A stretch of DNA of 64,000 nucleotides, taken from contig DATELQ010000069.1 of assembly GCA_035276475.1 (NCBI GenBank), positions 1 through 64,000 on the forward strand. The letters are read 5' to 3'. Origin of the DNA: DATDFB01 sp035276475. GTDB lineage: Bacteria > Acidobacteriota > Thermoanaerobaculia > Gp7-AA8. How positions within the stretch are numbered: the first letter of the stretch is position 1; each line of letters opens with the position of its first letter. The notes beneath the pieces were generated by a model. That model had not been told where the DNA came from, ran no database searches, and saw nothing but the letters and a program-made list of their open reading frames with translations. A program made the position numbers and the translations under genes. Shown here piece by piece: positions 1 to 8,296 of this stretch.

Positions 1-2
1 AG

Positions 3-1091
3 CCGCAAGGCGCGGGCGGGCCGCTCCGCGGCCTCACGCCTGCGGAGCTCGCGGCCTTCCAGGACGGCCTCGAGGACTTCACCGAGGTCGAGAGCGTCGA
101 CGAAGGCCTCGGGCCCGTGTTCAACGAGCGCTCCTGCGCCGCATGCCACAGCGCGGGCGGCGTCGGCGGCGGCAGCGAGCGCACCGTCACCCGCTTCGCG
201 CGCCGCGTCCGCGGCGTCTTCGATCCGCTCACGAACCTTGGCGGCTCGCTCGTGCAGGACCACGCCATCGGGACGGCCGACGGCTCGCCCCACCAGTTCC
301 GCCCCGAGGTCGTGCCGCAGCCGGCCAGCATCGTCGTCCACCGCCGCACCACCCCGCTCTTCGGCCTCGGCTTCGTCGACGCCACCCCCGACTCCACCTT
401 CGCCGCCCTCGCGGCGCGGCCGGAGATGCCGGGGCGCGTCAACATGGTCGACAACATCCGCGCCGGCATGAAGACCGCCGGCAAGTTCGGATGGAAAGCG
501 CAGGTGCCGTCGCTCGTCCAGTTCGCGGGCGACGCATATCTGAATGAGATGGGCATCACCAGCGCCGACTTCCCGAACGAGAACTGCCCGCAGGGCCGCT
601 GCGACGAACTGCAGTTCAACCCGGCGCCCGGCATCAACGACGACGGCAGCGGCGTCGCCGCGCTGCACGACTTCATGACCCTCCTCGCGCCTCCCGGGCG
701 CGGAGCGATCAACGGCGACGTCAACGACGGCGAGGACGTCTTCAACCGCATCGGCTGCGCGTCGTGCCACGTGGCCACGCTGCGCACCGGCGCGAGCCCC
801 GTCGCGGCGCTCGACAACAAGGTCTACCACCCCTGGTCCGACTACCTCCTCCACGACATGGGCACCCTAGGCGACGGATTGGAGATGGGCGACGCCAAGG
901 GAGCGGAGATGCGCACCGCGCCGCTGTGGGGCCTTCGTTTCGTGACGACGTACCTGCACGACGGCCGCGCGACAACGCTCGATCAGGCCATCCTGGCGCA
1001 CGACGGACAGGCGCGGCCATCGCGCGACCGCTACGCCGCGTTGAATGCTCGCGACAAGGCGCGGCTCACCGCGTTCCTCAATTCGCTGTAG
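3..1091 (+). CDS. Di-heme oxidoreductase family protein (5' end outside window)
   Basis: The frame is open from the first bases of the window to a TAG at 1089-1091, giving 362 visible residues; the start lies upstream. Two c-type heme motifs are visible, CAACH near visible residue 45 and CASCH near residue 252. The first follows a stretch reading GLGPVFNERSC, and near the C-terminus is a segment reading APLWGLRFVTTYLHDGRA. This pattern fits the DHOR family (di-heme oxidoreductase, sometimes called thiol oxidoreductase-like, distantly related to MauG/CcpA peroxidases), which acts in the periplasm. The substrate is unknown. The GTG at 117 is an internal codon, because the coding pattern runs through it. 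No direct functional link to the following transporter is visible. Confidence 0.85.
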   Translation, partial: PQGAGGPLRGLTPAELAAFQDGLEDFTEVESVDEGLGPVFNERSCAACHSAGGVGGGSERTVTRFARRVRGVFDPLTNLGGSLVQDHAIGTADGSPHQFRPEVVPQPASIVVHRRTTPLFGLGFVDATPDSTFAALAARPEMPGRVNMVDNIRAGMKTAGKFGWKAQVPSLVQFAGDAYLNEMGITSADFPNENCPQGRCDELQFNPAPGINDDGSGVAALHDFMTLLAPPGRGAINGDVNDGEDVFNRIGCASCHVATLRTGASPVAALDNKVYHPWSDYLLHDMGTLGDGLEMGDAKGAEMRTAPLWGLRFVTTYLHDGRATTLDQAILAHDGQARPSRDRYAALNARDKARLTAFLNSL

Positions 1092-1110
1092 TCACCACTT
1101 CTGGCACAAT

Positions 1111-1136
1111 GGGGCCTCCAGCCGGACGGAGGCCCC
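1111..1136 (+). promoter_or_regulatory. Perfect 9-bp hairpin burying the ribosome binding site of the NCS1 transporter
   Basis: GGGGCCTCC at 1111-1119 is exactly complementary to GGAGGCCCC at 1128-1136, with an 8-nt loop. The right arm contains the GGAGG Shine-Dalgarno sequence (1128-1132) and ends directly against the ATG at 1137. No T-run follows, so it does not look like an intrinsic terminator for the upstream gene. If transcribed it should hide the ribosome binding site. A regulatory role is inferred. Confidence 0.6.
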
Positions 1137-2633
1137 ATGGACGGAGTGATTCACCACGACGACGGACGTGTCGAGCTGCAGTCGCTCGATCGGATCAAAA
1201 CGAGCCCGCTGTACAACGATGATCTCGCCCCCGTCCCCGTCGCCGAGCGCAATTGGACCACCTACAACTACGCCGCGCTCTGGATCTCCATGGCGCACTG
1301 CATCCCGACGTACATGCTCTCCTCGAGCCTCATCGCCGCCGGCATGAATTGGTGGCAGGCCCTCATCACCATCCTCCTCGGCAACACCATCGTTCTCGTC
1401 CCGATCCTCCTGAATTCGCATCCCGGCACGAAGTACGGCATCCCCTTCCCCGTCTTCGCGCGCGCCAGCTACGGCACGTTCGGCTCGAACCTGCCGGCCA
1501 TCGGCCGCGCCGTCGTGGCCTGCGGCTGGTTCGGCATCCAGGCGTGGATCGGCGGCCAGGCCCTGCACACCTTCTTCGGCGCGCTCTTCCCCGGCTGGCT
1601 GACGTTCGGCACGAAGATCAATGGCCACCTGCCGGGCGAGTGGATCTCCTTCTTCCTCTTCTGGGGCCTCAACATCCTGATCATCTACCGCGGCATGGAC
1701 CTCTTGCGCAAAGTGGAGAACTGGGCCGCGCCGTTCGTCCTGGTCATGACCGCGCTCCTCCTCGGCTGGGCGGTCTGGCGCGCCCATGGTCTCGGATATC
1801 TGCTGAACGAGAAGGGGAAGTTCCACACCTGGTCCGAGTTCCACCCCGTCTTCATCCCCTCGCTGACGGCGATGATCGGCTTCTGGGCGACGCTGTCGCT
1901 CAACATGCCGGACTTCACCCGCTTCGGCCGCAGCCAGCGCGAGCAGGCCATCGGGCAGAGCGTGGCGCTGCCGACGACGATGACGCTCTTCGCCGCGATG
2001 GGCGTCATCATCACCTCCGCCGCGGTGATCATCTATCCCGGCACGAGCCTCAATGATCTCTGGGACCCGGTCCGTCTCGTCGGCCGCTTCACGTCGCCCG
2101 TCGTCATCGCCGTCTCGATGTTCACCGTCGTCGTGGCCACGCTCTCGGTCAACATCGCCGCGAACGTCGTCTCGCCGGCGAACGACTTCGCCAACGCCTT
2201 CCCGAAGTGGATCTCCTTCCGCACCGGCGGCCTGATCACCGGCATCGTCGGCTTCCTCATGCAGCCGTGGCGGCTCCTGGCCGACCCGAAGGGCTACATC
2301 TTCGACTGGCTCGTCACCTACTCCGGCGCCCTCGGATCGATCGCCGGCGTGCTGATCGTCGACTACTGGATCCTGCGCCGGAAGCAGCTCGTCCTGCGCG
2401 ACCTCTACACGACCGACGGCGCGTACGAGTACGCCGCCGGCTGGAACTGGCGCGCCGTCGTAGCCACGGTCGTCGGCTGCGCGCTGGCGCTCGTCGGACG
2501 GTGGGTGCCGGCGCTACACATCCTTTACGAGTTCGCCTGGTTCGTCGGCTTCGGCAGCGCCGCGCTCCTGTACTGGGCGCTCATGAAGGCGTTCCGCCCG
2601 CAGCCGATCACCGTCGCGCCCGCAGTTGCATAG
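1137..2633 (+). CDS. NCS1-family nucleobase:cation symporter
   Basis: This 498-residue protein is rich in hydrophobic segments, about twelve by eye, as expected for the NCS1 (purine-related cytosine/uracil/allantoin permease) family. Recognisable stretches are the N-terminal NWTTYNYAALWISMAHC segment, the GTKYGIPFPVFARASYG loop near residues 100-115, and SLNMPDFTRFGRSQ near residue 260. It would import a nucleobase or hydantoin across the inner membrane using a cation gradient; the exact substrate cannot be read from sequence. The ATG at 1137 has a GGAGG four bases upstream inside a perfect hairpin. The nearby beta-ureidopropionase-like hydrolase and xanthine-dehydrogenase subunits support a role in nucleobase uptake for catabolism. 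Confidence 0.9.
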   Translation: MDGVIHHDDGRVELQSLDRIKTSPLYNDDLAPVPVAERNWTTYNYAALWISMAHCIPTYMLSSSLIAAGMNWWQALITILLGNTIVLVPILLNSHPGTKYGIPFPVFARASYGTFGSNLPAIGRAVVACGWFGIQAWIGGQALHTFFGALFPGWLTFGTKINGHLPGEWISFFLFWGLNILIIYRGMDLLRKVENWAAPFVLVMTALLLGWAVWRAHGLGYLLNEKGKFHTWSEFHPVFIPSLTAMIGFWATLSLNMPDFTRFGRSQREQAIGQSVALPTTMTLFAAMGVIITSAAVIIYPGTSLNDLWDPVRLVGRFTSPVVIAVSMFTVVVATLSVNIAANVVSPANDFANAFPKWISFRTGGLITGIVGFLMQPWRLLADPKGYIFDWLVTYSGALGSIAGVLIVDYWILRRKQLVLRDLYTTDGAYEYAAGWNWRAVVATVVGCALALVGRWVPALHILYEFAWFVGFGSAALLYWALMKAFRPQPITVAPAVA

Positions 2634-2802
2634 CGCGCTCCGGGACCTCGAACGATCTGGTCAACCGCGGAACCTCCGGCGGACCGATGCGCTTCGCTGC
2701 GGAGGAGCTCGCCGACGGCTGGTGGAGCGGCATGGTGGAGAGGAGCAGGACCAAAAGTAGGCTGTTCATGCCCCCCAATGTCGGCACGGCGGAGCGGTTA
2801 GT

Positions 2803-2819
2803 CCTAGCGATGTTCTAGG
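2803..2819. promoter_or_regulatory. Short palindrome upstream of the winged-helix/FHA gene
   Basis: CCTAG (2803-2807) and CTAGG (2815-2819) form an inverted repeat with a 7-nt centre, ending 20 bases before the ATG at 2840. It is the only symmetrical element I see in the 206-base gap after the transporter gene. A site for the adjacent DNA-binding protein is possible, but this is inferred from position only. Confidence 0.25.
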
Positions 2820-2839
2820 GATTTCCTCAGAATACTTCC

Positions 2840-3460
2840 ATGCATGCGGAGTTCGGAGCGTTCGTCTTCGATTCCGAGGCCCGGACGCTGACCCGCGGCG
2901 GCGACGCCGTCGACCTCTCGCCGAAGGCCTTTCTCCTGCTGCAAACGCTGATCGAAGCGCAGCCCGCCGCCGTCTCGAAGGAGACGCTGTACGACCATTT
3001 GTGGCCGCAGACGTTCGTCGAGCCGGGAAACCTGCACAACTTGATCTCGGAAATCCGCACCGCCATCGGCGACGACGATCGCACCATCGTCCGCACCGTG
3101 CACGGCTTCGGCTACGCGTTCGCGCGGCAGCCACCGAGCTCGCCGGAACAGTCGCGATTCGGCGTCGTCGTCGGCGACAAGTTCGTGCGCCTGCGCTCGG
3201 GCAAGAACGTCATCGGCCGCGATCCCGACGCCGCCATCGTCCTCGACGCGCCGGACGTTTCGCGCCGGCACGCCTGCCTCCTCGTCGCCAACGACACCGT
3301 CACGATCGAGGACCTCGGCAGCAAGAACGGGACGTCCCTCGACGGCAAGCCGGTGCGGCAGCGTGAGCCCGTGAGCGCCGGCGCGGAGATCGCCGTCGGA
3401 GACACCGTGCTCGTCCTCCGCCTCCTCAGGGACCCGGCCCGGACGGTCACGTCGCGCTGA
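2840..3460 (+). CDS. Winged-helix DNA-binding / FHA domain fusion regulator
   Basis: The protein has 206 residues. Residues about 1-95 form an OmpR/PhoB-type winged helix (Trans_reg_C), including DLSPKAFLLLQTLIE, LYDHLWPQTFVE and the wing motif RTVHGFGYAFA. Residues about 112-200 form a forkhead-associated domain with the conserved IGRDP, SRRHA and GSKNGT motifs. There is no receiver domain, so it is not a classic response regulator. The FHA half should bind a phosphothreonine peptide, which could link Ser/Thr kinase signalling to DNA binding. Neither the kinase nor the target promoters are in the window. A small palindrome lies just upstream, which would allow autoregulation. Confidence 0.88.
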   Translation: MHAEFGAFVFDSEARTLTRGGDAVDLSPKAFLLLQTLIEAQPAAVSKETLYDHLWPQTFVEPGNLHNLISEIRTAIGDDDRTIVRTVHGFGYAFARQPPSSPEQSRFGVVVGDKFVRLRSGKNVIGRDPDAAIVLDAPDVSRRHACLLVANDTVTIEDLGSKNGTSLDGKPVRQREPVSAGAEIAVGDTVLVLRLLRDPARTVTSR

Positions 3461-3590
3461 GCGGAAGAGGCGATAATACGCCCCCCACATGAGACTCCTC
3501 CGCTGGCTTTTCAGCCTTTTCTCGCGCAAACCGGCACCCGCGCCCGAGCCGATGCCGGTCGCGCCTCCGCCGCCTTCACCGCCACCGCCG

Positions 3591-3622
3591 ACTCAGCACT
3601 CAGCACCCAGCACTCAGCACTC
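3591..3622 (+). repeat. Heptanucleotide tandem repeat (ACTCAGC)n
   Basis: ACTCAGC is repeated about 4.6 times, with one variant unit (ACCCAGC), and ends four bases before a TATAAT box. It lies 5' of the carbon-nitrogen hydrolase gene. A different heptamer repeat lies immediately 3' of the same gene (4529-4608). The repeat is in frame with the hydrolase, so it would be translated only if the unlikely start at 3489 were used. Confidence 0.85.
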
Positions 3623-3625
3623 CTC

Positions 3626-3653
3626 TATAATCACCGAGCCCAAATCGGAGAAA
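3626..3653 (+). promoter_or_regulatory. Promoter -10 and ribosome binding site of the carbon-nitrogen hydrolase gene
   Basis: A consensus TATAAT occupies 3626-3631, and GGAGAAA (3647-3653) lies nine bases (from GGAG) before the ATG at 3660. No good -35 is visible, because the heptamer repeat fills that position. The pairing of -10 and Shine-Dalgarno sequence decides the start at 3660 over the in-frame ATG at 3489. Confidence 0.6.
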
Positions 3654-3659
3654 CGAAAA

Positions 3660-4529
3660 ATGCCCCGAATCGTGAAATGCGGTTTGATCCAAACCTCCCT
3701 CGCGGCCGACAGCAGCGAGTCGATCGAGACCATTCGCAACGCCCAGATCGAGCGCACCCTCAAGTACATCGATCAGGCCGGCCAGGAAGGCGTGCAGATC
3801 ATCTGCATGCAGGAGATCTTCACCGGCCCCTACTTCTGCGCGGAGCAGAACCCGCGCTGGTACGACTCCGTCGAGAAAATCCCTGACGGCCCGACCACGC
3901 AGCTCATGCAGGAGTATGCGAAGAAGTACAAGATGGTCATCATCGTGCCGATCTATGAAGAGGAAGGCACGGGGATCTACTACAACACTGCCGCCGTGAT
4001 CGACGCCGACGGCACCTACCTCGGCAAGTACCGCAAGAACCACATCCCCCACACCGCCCCCGGCTTCTGGGAGAAGTTCTACTTCCGCCCCGGCAACCTC
4101 GGGTACCCGGTCTTCGACACCGCGTACGCGAAGGTCGGCGTCTACATCTGCTATGACCGCCACTTCCCCGAGGGGGCGAGAGAGCTCGGGCTCGCCGGCG
4201 CGGAGGTCGTGTTCAACCCGTCCGCCACCGTCGCCGGCCTCTCCGAGTACCTCTGGAAGCTCGAGCAGCCGGCGCACGCCGTCGCCAACGGCTACTTCGT
4301 CGGCGCCATCAACCGCGTCGGCTTCGAAGGGCCGTGGAACATCGGCGAGTTTTACGGGCAGAGCTACTTCTGCGACCCGCGCGGGCAGTTCCTGTCGCAG
4401 GCCAAGCGCGACGAGGACGCCCTCGTCACCGCGGAGCTCGACTTCGACAAGATCCGCGAAGTGCGGCACACGTGGCAGTTCTTCCGCGACCGCCGGCCGG
4501 AGACGTACAACGGACTGGTACGACTTTAG
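3660..4529 (+). CDS. Carbon-nitrogen hydrolase, beta-ureidopropionase / N-carbamoyl amidase-like
   Basis: This 289-residue nitrilase-superfamily enzyme has the full catalytic triad: Glu52 (CMQEIF), Lys126 (KYRKNHIP) and Cys164 (YICYDRHFPE). The length, the HIPHTAPGFWEKFYF stretch and the C-terminal WQFFRDRRPETY resemble beta-ureidopropionase and N-carbamoyl-amide hydrolases. These release CO2 and NH3 from N-carbamoyl-beta-alanine or similar compounds in reductive pyrimidine catabolism. N-carbamoylputrescine amidase is the main alternative. The NCS1 transporter upstream and XdhAB downstream favour nucleobase breakdown, but no dihydropyrimidinase or dihydropyrimidine dehydrogenase is visible. 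An in-frame extension back to ATG 3489 would add a proline-rich 57-residue segment containing the heptamer repeat. I do not favour it. Confidence 0.85.
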   Translation: MPRIVKCGLIQTSLAADSSESIETIRNAQIERTLKYIDQAGQEGVQIICMQEIFTGPYFCAEQNPRWYDSVEKIPDGPTTQLMQEYAKKYKMVIIVPIYEEEGTGIYYNTAAVIDADGTYLGKYRKNHIPHTAPGFWEKFYFRPGNLGYPVFDTAYAKVGVYICYDRHFPEGARELGLAGAEVVFNPSATVAGLSEYLWKLEQPAHAVANGYFVGAINRVGFEGPWNIGEFYGQSYFCDPRGQFLSQAKRDEDALVTAELDFDKIREVRHTWQFFRDRRPETYNGLVRL

Positions 4530-4608
4530 GGGACAGGTCACAGGGGACAGGGGACAGGTGATCATCCGTCCGCAGACCTGTCCCCTGTGACCCGTGCCCT
4601 GTCACCTG
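4530..4608 (+). repeat. Heptamer repeat block with a 16-bp inverted repeat between the hydrolase gene and xdhA
   Basis: The left half is built of 7-mers of the type AGGGGAC/AGGTCAC, starting at the stop codon. The right half carries complementary 7-mers (TCCCCTG, TGCCCTG, TCACCTG) ending at the xdhA ATG. GGTCACAGGGGACAGG at 4536-4551 is perfectly complementary to 4577-4592 with a 25-nt loop. A shifted pairing (4547-4559 with 4576-4588) is also possible because of the repeat register. It could act as a terminator-like or mRNA-processing structure, or attenuate xdhA. No T-run is present. Confidence 0.85.
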
Positions 4609-5961
4609 ATGCGCAACCACATTCGCTTTCTCGTCAACGGCCGCGAGCACCGCGCGGCCGGCGCCGCCGCATTCGCGACGCTCGCGAACTACCTCCGCTA
4701 CGACGCCGCGGCCACCGGCACGAAGATCGTCTGCGAGGAAGGCGACTGCGGCGCCTGCACGGTCCTGATCCGCCGCGGCGACGCCGACTTCGTCCCCGTC
4801 AACGCCTGCATCCTCTCGCTCATCCAGCTCGACGGCACGAGCATCGTCACCGTCGAAGGGCTGGGCATGAACCCCGTGCAGCAGTCGATGATGGCCTGCC
4901 ACGGCGCGCAGTGCGGCTACTGCACGCCCGGCTTCGTCGTGGCCATGTCGGCGCTCTTCGAGACGTGCGACAAGGTCGACGAAAAGCAGGTCCGCGACGG
5001 ACTGACCGGAAACCTCTGCCGCTGCACCGGCTACGAGCCGATCCTCAAGGCGGCGCTGACCGCGGCGCCTCCGTCGCAGAAGCTGCGCGACCTCTATCCG
5101 CAGACGATCGACGACAACGAGCCCGTGCGCGTTGACGACTTCTTCGCCCCGACCACGCTCGCCGACGCGACCGCGTTCAAGCGCGACAACGCCGGCTGCA
5201 CGATCGTGCAGGGCGCCACGGACGTGGGCGTCTGGATCAACAAGCGCCACTTCGCCGCGCCGGCCATGCTGTCGCTGGCGAAGATCCGCGAGCTCGACGA
5301 GCTGCGCGACGACGGCGACGCTGTCATCGTCGGCGCGAACGTCACGCTCTCGAAGTTCGAAGCGTTCATCAAAGACAAGATCCCCGAGCTCTACGGCATC
5401 CTCAACATCTTCGGCTCGCCGCAAATCAAGAACGCCGGGACGCTTGCCGGGAACATCGCCAACGGCTCGCCGATCGGCGACACGCTGCCGTACCTCTTTG
5501 TCGCGGGCGCGGAGCTGGAGCTCGCCGGCACCGGCGGCACCCGCACCGTCCCCATCGGCGACTACTACCTCGGATACAAGAAATTCGACCTGCGCCCCGA
5601 CGAGATCATCGCCCGCGTGCGCGTCCCCGTCGTCGCCGACACGCTGAAGCTCTACAAGGTCAGCCGGCGGAAGGACCTCGACATCAGCGCCTTCACCGCC
5701 GCCATCCGCCTCCGCACCACGGACGGCCACATCAACTCCGCCACGATCGCCTACGGCGGTGTCGCGCCGACCGTCGTCCGCCTGCCAAAAACCGAGGCGT
5801 TCCTGGCGGGGAAGGCGATCTCGCTCGGCACGTTCGAAGAGGCCGGCCGCATCGCCCGCAGCGAAGTCAAGCCGATCTCCGACGTGCGCGGCAGCGCCGA
5901 CTATCGCGCCCAGCTCGCCGAGAACATCCTGCCGAAGTTCTACTACGAGGTGCTGGCGTGA
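4609..5961 (+). CDS. xdhA: Xanthine dehydrogenase-type small subunit: [2Fe-2S] and FAD domains (XdhA)
   Basis: This 450-residue protein joins three parts of the xanthine oxidase family. A plant-type [2Fe-2S] domain has CEEGDCGAC starting at residue 42. A second helical [2Fe-2S] domain has CHGAQCGYC from residue 97 and CRCTGYEP from residue 137. An FAD domain spans about residues 160-450 and contains GATDVGVW and IKNAGTLAGNIANGSPIGD. It passes electrons from the molybdenum site to FAD and then to NAD or another acceptor. The ATG at 4609 is chosen over the GTG at 4594, which lies inside the heptamer repeat. The gene overlaps xdhB by four bases (GTGA), so the two are translationally coupled. The exact purine or aldehyde substrate cannot be proven from sequence. 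Confidence 0.92.
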   Translation: MRNHIRFLVNGREHRAAGAAAFATLANYLRYDAAATGTKIVCEEGDCGACTVLIRRGDADFVPVNACILSLIQLDGTSIVTVEGLGMNPVQQSMMACHGAQCGYCTPGFVVAMSALFETCDKVDEKQVRDGLTGNLCRCTGYEPILKAALTAAPPSQKLRDLYPQTIDDNEPVRVDDFFAPTTLADATAFKRDNAGCTIVQGATDVGVWINKRHFAAPAMLSLAKIRELDELRDDGDAVIVGANVTLSKFEAFIKDKIPELYGILNIFGSPQIKNAGTLAGNIANGSPIGDTLPYLFVAGAELELAGTGGTRTVPIGDYYLGYKKFDLRPDEIIARVRVPVVADTLKLYKVSRRKDLDISAFTAAIRLRTTDGHINSATIAYGGVAPTVVRLPKTEAFLAGKAISLGTFEEAGRIARSEVKPISDVRGSADYRAQLAENILPKFYYEVLA

Positions 5962-8294
5962 CGAGCGTCGGGCGCAACGTCCCGCACGACTCCGCGCGCG
6001 GCCACGTCAGCGGCGAGTCGATCTACATCGACGACATGCCGCCCGCGCGCGGCGAGCTCCTCGTCGACTTCGTCTGGTCGCCCGTCGCGCACGGGCGCAT
6101 CCGCTCGATCGACCTCGACGCCGCGCGGCGCATCGACGGCGTCGTCGCGCTCCTCACCTACCGCGACCTGCACCACAACAAGTTCGGGCCGATCATCCAG
6201 GACGAGCTGCTCTTGGCCGAGGACGTCGTCACGTTCATCGGGCAGCCGATCGTCGTCGTCGCGGCGGAGTCGCGCGCCGCGTTGCGCGCAGCGAAGCTCG
6301 CCGTTACCGTCGACATCGAAACGCTCGAGCCGGTCTTCACCATCGACGAGGCCAAGCGGCGCAAGCAGTTCATCGGCTCGACGATGAACATCATCCGCGG
6401 CGACGTCGAGCCGGCGTTTGCGAGCGCGAAGCACATCCTCGAAGGGCAGTTCACCAACGGCGGGCAGGACCACTTCTATCTCGAAGGGCAGGCCGCCATC
6501 GCCGTGCCGGGCGAGTTCGACCAGCTCGTCGTGCACTCGTCGACGCAGAACCCCTCCGAGGTGCAGCACGTCATCGCGCATCTCCTGGGCTTGCAGATCA
6601 ACCAGGTCACCGTCGTCACCAAGCGCATGGGCGGCGGCTTCGGCGGCAAGGAATGCCAGGCCACGCACCCCGCCGCCATCGCCGCGCTCGTCGCGCAAAA
6701 GACCAAGCGGCCGGCTCGGCTCGTCTACAACAAGGACGACGACATGCGCGTCACCGGCGGCCGCCATCCGTTCCAGAACGACTGGAAGGTGGCGTTCGAC
6801 GACGACGGCGCCATCACCGCGCTCCGCGTCGACTTCTACTCCGACGGCGGCGCGTTCGCCGATCTCTCCACGTCGGTTCTCGGCCGCGCTCTGACGCACG
6901 CGGAGAACGCGTACTACCTTCCGAACGCGGAGATTCACGGCACGGTCTGCCGCACGAATCACGCGCCGAACACGGCGTTCCGCGGCTTCGGCGGGCCGCA
7001 GGGCGTGATCAACATCGAGAACATTCTCGAGTGCATCGCCGTGGCCCTCGGCAAGGACGCCCTCGACGTCCGCATGCGCAACTGCTACGGCATCGGCGAG
7101 CGCAACGTGACGCCGTACGGGCAGACCGTGGCGAACAACACCCTGCCGCGCCTCTTCCGCGAGATCGCCGCGTCGTCGGACTACCGCGCGCGGCGCAAGG
7201 CGGTCGACGAGTTCAATGCGCAGTCACCGACGCATCTTCGCGGCCTGGCCTGCAGCGCGGTGAAGTTCGGCATCTCGTTCAACACGAAGTTTCTGAACCA
7301 GGCCAACGCGCTGGTGAACGTCTACCTCGACGGCTCCGTGCAGGTGTCGACCGGCGCGACGGAGATGGGGCAGGGCGTCAACACGAAGATCCGCCAGCTC
7401 GTCGCCGACGAGTTTGCGCTCGACGTCAGCCAGGTGATCCTGATGCCGACGTCGACGGAGAAGAACAACAACACCTCGGCGACGGCCGCGTCGAGCGCCG
7501 CGGACCTCAACGGCAGCGCCGCCGTCGATGCCTGCCGCAAGATCCGCACGCGCATGTGCGGCGTGGCCGCCGATTACTTCGCGCGCACGGCAGGGCTCGA
7601 GCCGTCAACCGATCACATCGTCTTCAGCGACGGCGAGATCTTCGACGACCGCGCGCCGCAGCAGCGCGTCCCCTTCGCCGCGCTGGCCAAGATGTGCCAC
7701 CTCGAGCGCGTTTCCCTGGGCGAGCGCGGCTTCTACGCGACGAAGGGCCTCGACTGGGACGCCGACCGCGGCTGCGGCACGCCGTTCCTCTATTTCACGA
7801 TGGGCTGCGCCGTGTCGGAGGTGGAGATCGACCGCTTCACCGGGATGATGAAGGTGCTGCGCAGCGATCTGTTGATGGACATCGGCAAGTCGATCAACCC
7901 CGGCATCGACCGCGGCCAGATCACGGGCGCGTTCGTGCAGGGGATGGGCTGGCTGACGACTGAGGAGCTGCGCTACGCCCCCGACGGCGAGCTGCTCTCG
8001 CACTCCCCCACCACGTACAAGATCCCCAACATCCAGGACCTCCCGCCGGTGTTCAACGTGAGCACGATCGACAACGACACGAACACGGTGAACATCCGCG
8101 GCAGCAAGGCCGTCGGCGAGCCACCGCTCCTCCTCGGCATCTCGGTGTGGCTGGCCGTGAAGAACGCGCTCGCCTACGAGTCGCACGGCGCCATCCCCCA
8201 GCTCCGCGCCCCCGCGACGGGGGAGGAGATTCTGCGCTTGCTGACGGAGTACACGAGGGCGCGGGTGGGGGTGGAGGCGGTGGCGGCGGGTTAG
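5958..8294 (+). CDS. xdhB: Xanthine dehydrogenase-type molybdopterin-binding subunit (XdhB)
   Basis: This 778-residue molybdenum hydroxylase large subunit starts at a GTG overlapping the xdhA stop. Family motifs are GQDHFYLEGQAA (substrate channel side), MGGGFGGKE from residue 224, FRGFGGPQG near residue 341, TEMGQGVNTK, and KAVGEPPLLLG, in which Glu721 is the expected catalytic base. The length matches the two-subunit XdhB type (about 770-780 residues). With XdhA it would hydroxylate hypoxanthine/xanthine to urate in the cytoplasm. XdhC, which inserts the sulfurated cofactor, is encoded at 11558-12340 rather than directly downstream. Other members of the family (aldehyde oxidoreductases) cannot be fully excluded, but the XdhA/B/C set and the NCS1 transporter support xanthine. 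Confidence 0.92.
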   Translation: MTSVGRNVPHDSARGHVSGESIYIDDMPPARGELLVDFVWSPVAHGRIRSIDLDAARRIDGVVALLTYRDLHHNKFGPIIQDELLLAEDVVTFIGQPIVVVAAESRAALRAAKLAVTVDIETLEPVFTIDEAKRRKQFIGSTMNIIRGDVEPAFASAKHILEGQFTNGGQDHFYLEGQAAIAVPGEFDQLVVHSSTQNPSEVQHVIAHLLGLQINQVTVVTKRMGGGFGGKECQATHPAAIAALVAQKTKRPARLVYNKDDDMRVTGGRHPFQNDWKVAFDDDGAITALRVDFYSDGGAFADLSTSVLGRALTHAENAYYLPNAEIHGTVCRTNHAPNTAFRGFGGPQGVINIENILECIAVALGKDALDVRMRNCYGIGERNVTPYGQTVANNTLPRLFREIAASSDYRARRKAVDEFNAQSPTHLRGLACSAVKFGISFNTKFLNQANALVNVYLDGSVQVSTGATEMGQGVNTKIRQLVADEFALDVSQVILMPTSTEKNNNTSATAASSAADLNGSAAVDACRKIRTRMCGVAADYFARTAGLEPSTDHIVFSDGEIFDDRAPQQRVPFAALAKMCHLERVSLGERGFYATKGLDWDADRGCGTPFLYFTMGCAVSEVEIDRFTGMMKVLRSDLLMDIGKSINPGIDRGQITGAFVQGMGWLTTEELRYAPDGELLSHSPTTYKIPNIQDLPPVFNVSTIDNDTNTVNIRGSKAVGEPPLLLGISVWLAVKNALAYESHGAIPQLRAPATGEEILRLLTEYTRARVGVEAVAAG

Positions 8295-8296
8295 GC

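Noticed and set aside
1102..1118. TGGCAC resembling the -24 element of a sigma-54 promoter before the NCS1 gene
   Set aside because: The -12 GC is at the wrong spacing, and the sequence is better explained by the perfect hairpin.
2687..2818. Small ORF of 43 codons between the transporter and the winged-helix/FHA gene
   Set aside because: It has no clear ribosome binding site, no recognisable motif, and its frame continues from an antisense-like shadow in the transporter gene.
3489..3659. In-frame N-terminal extension of the carbon-nitrogen hydrolase, or a separate small Pro-rich gene (MRLLRWLFSLFSRK...)
   Set aside because: A GATAAT box precedes the ATG at 3489, so it is not impossible. But the extension runs through the heptamer repeat, has no family match, and a consensus TATAAT plus GGAG sit just before the ATG 3660.
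4594..4608. GTG 4594 as start of xdhA
   Set aside because: It lies within the heptamer repeat. ATG 4609 gives the expected short N-terminus before the ferredoxin domain.
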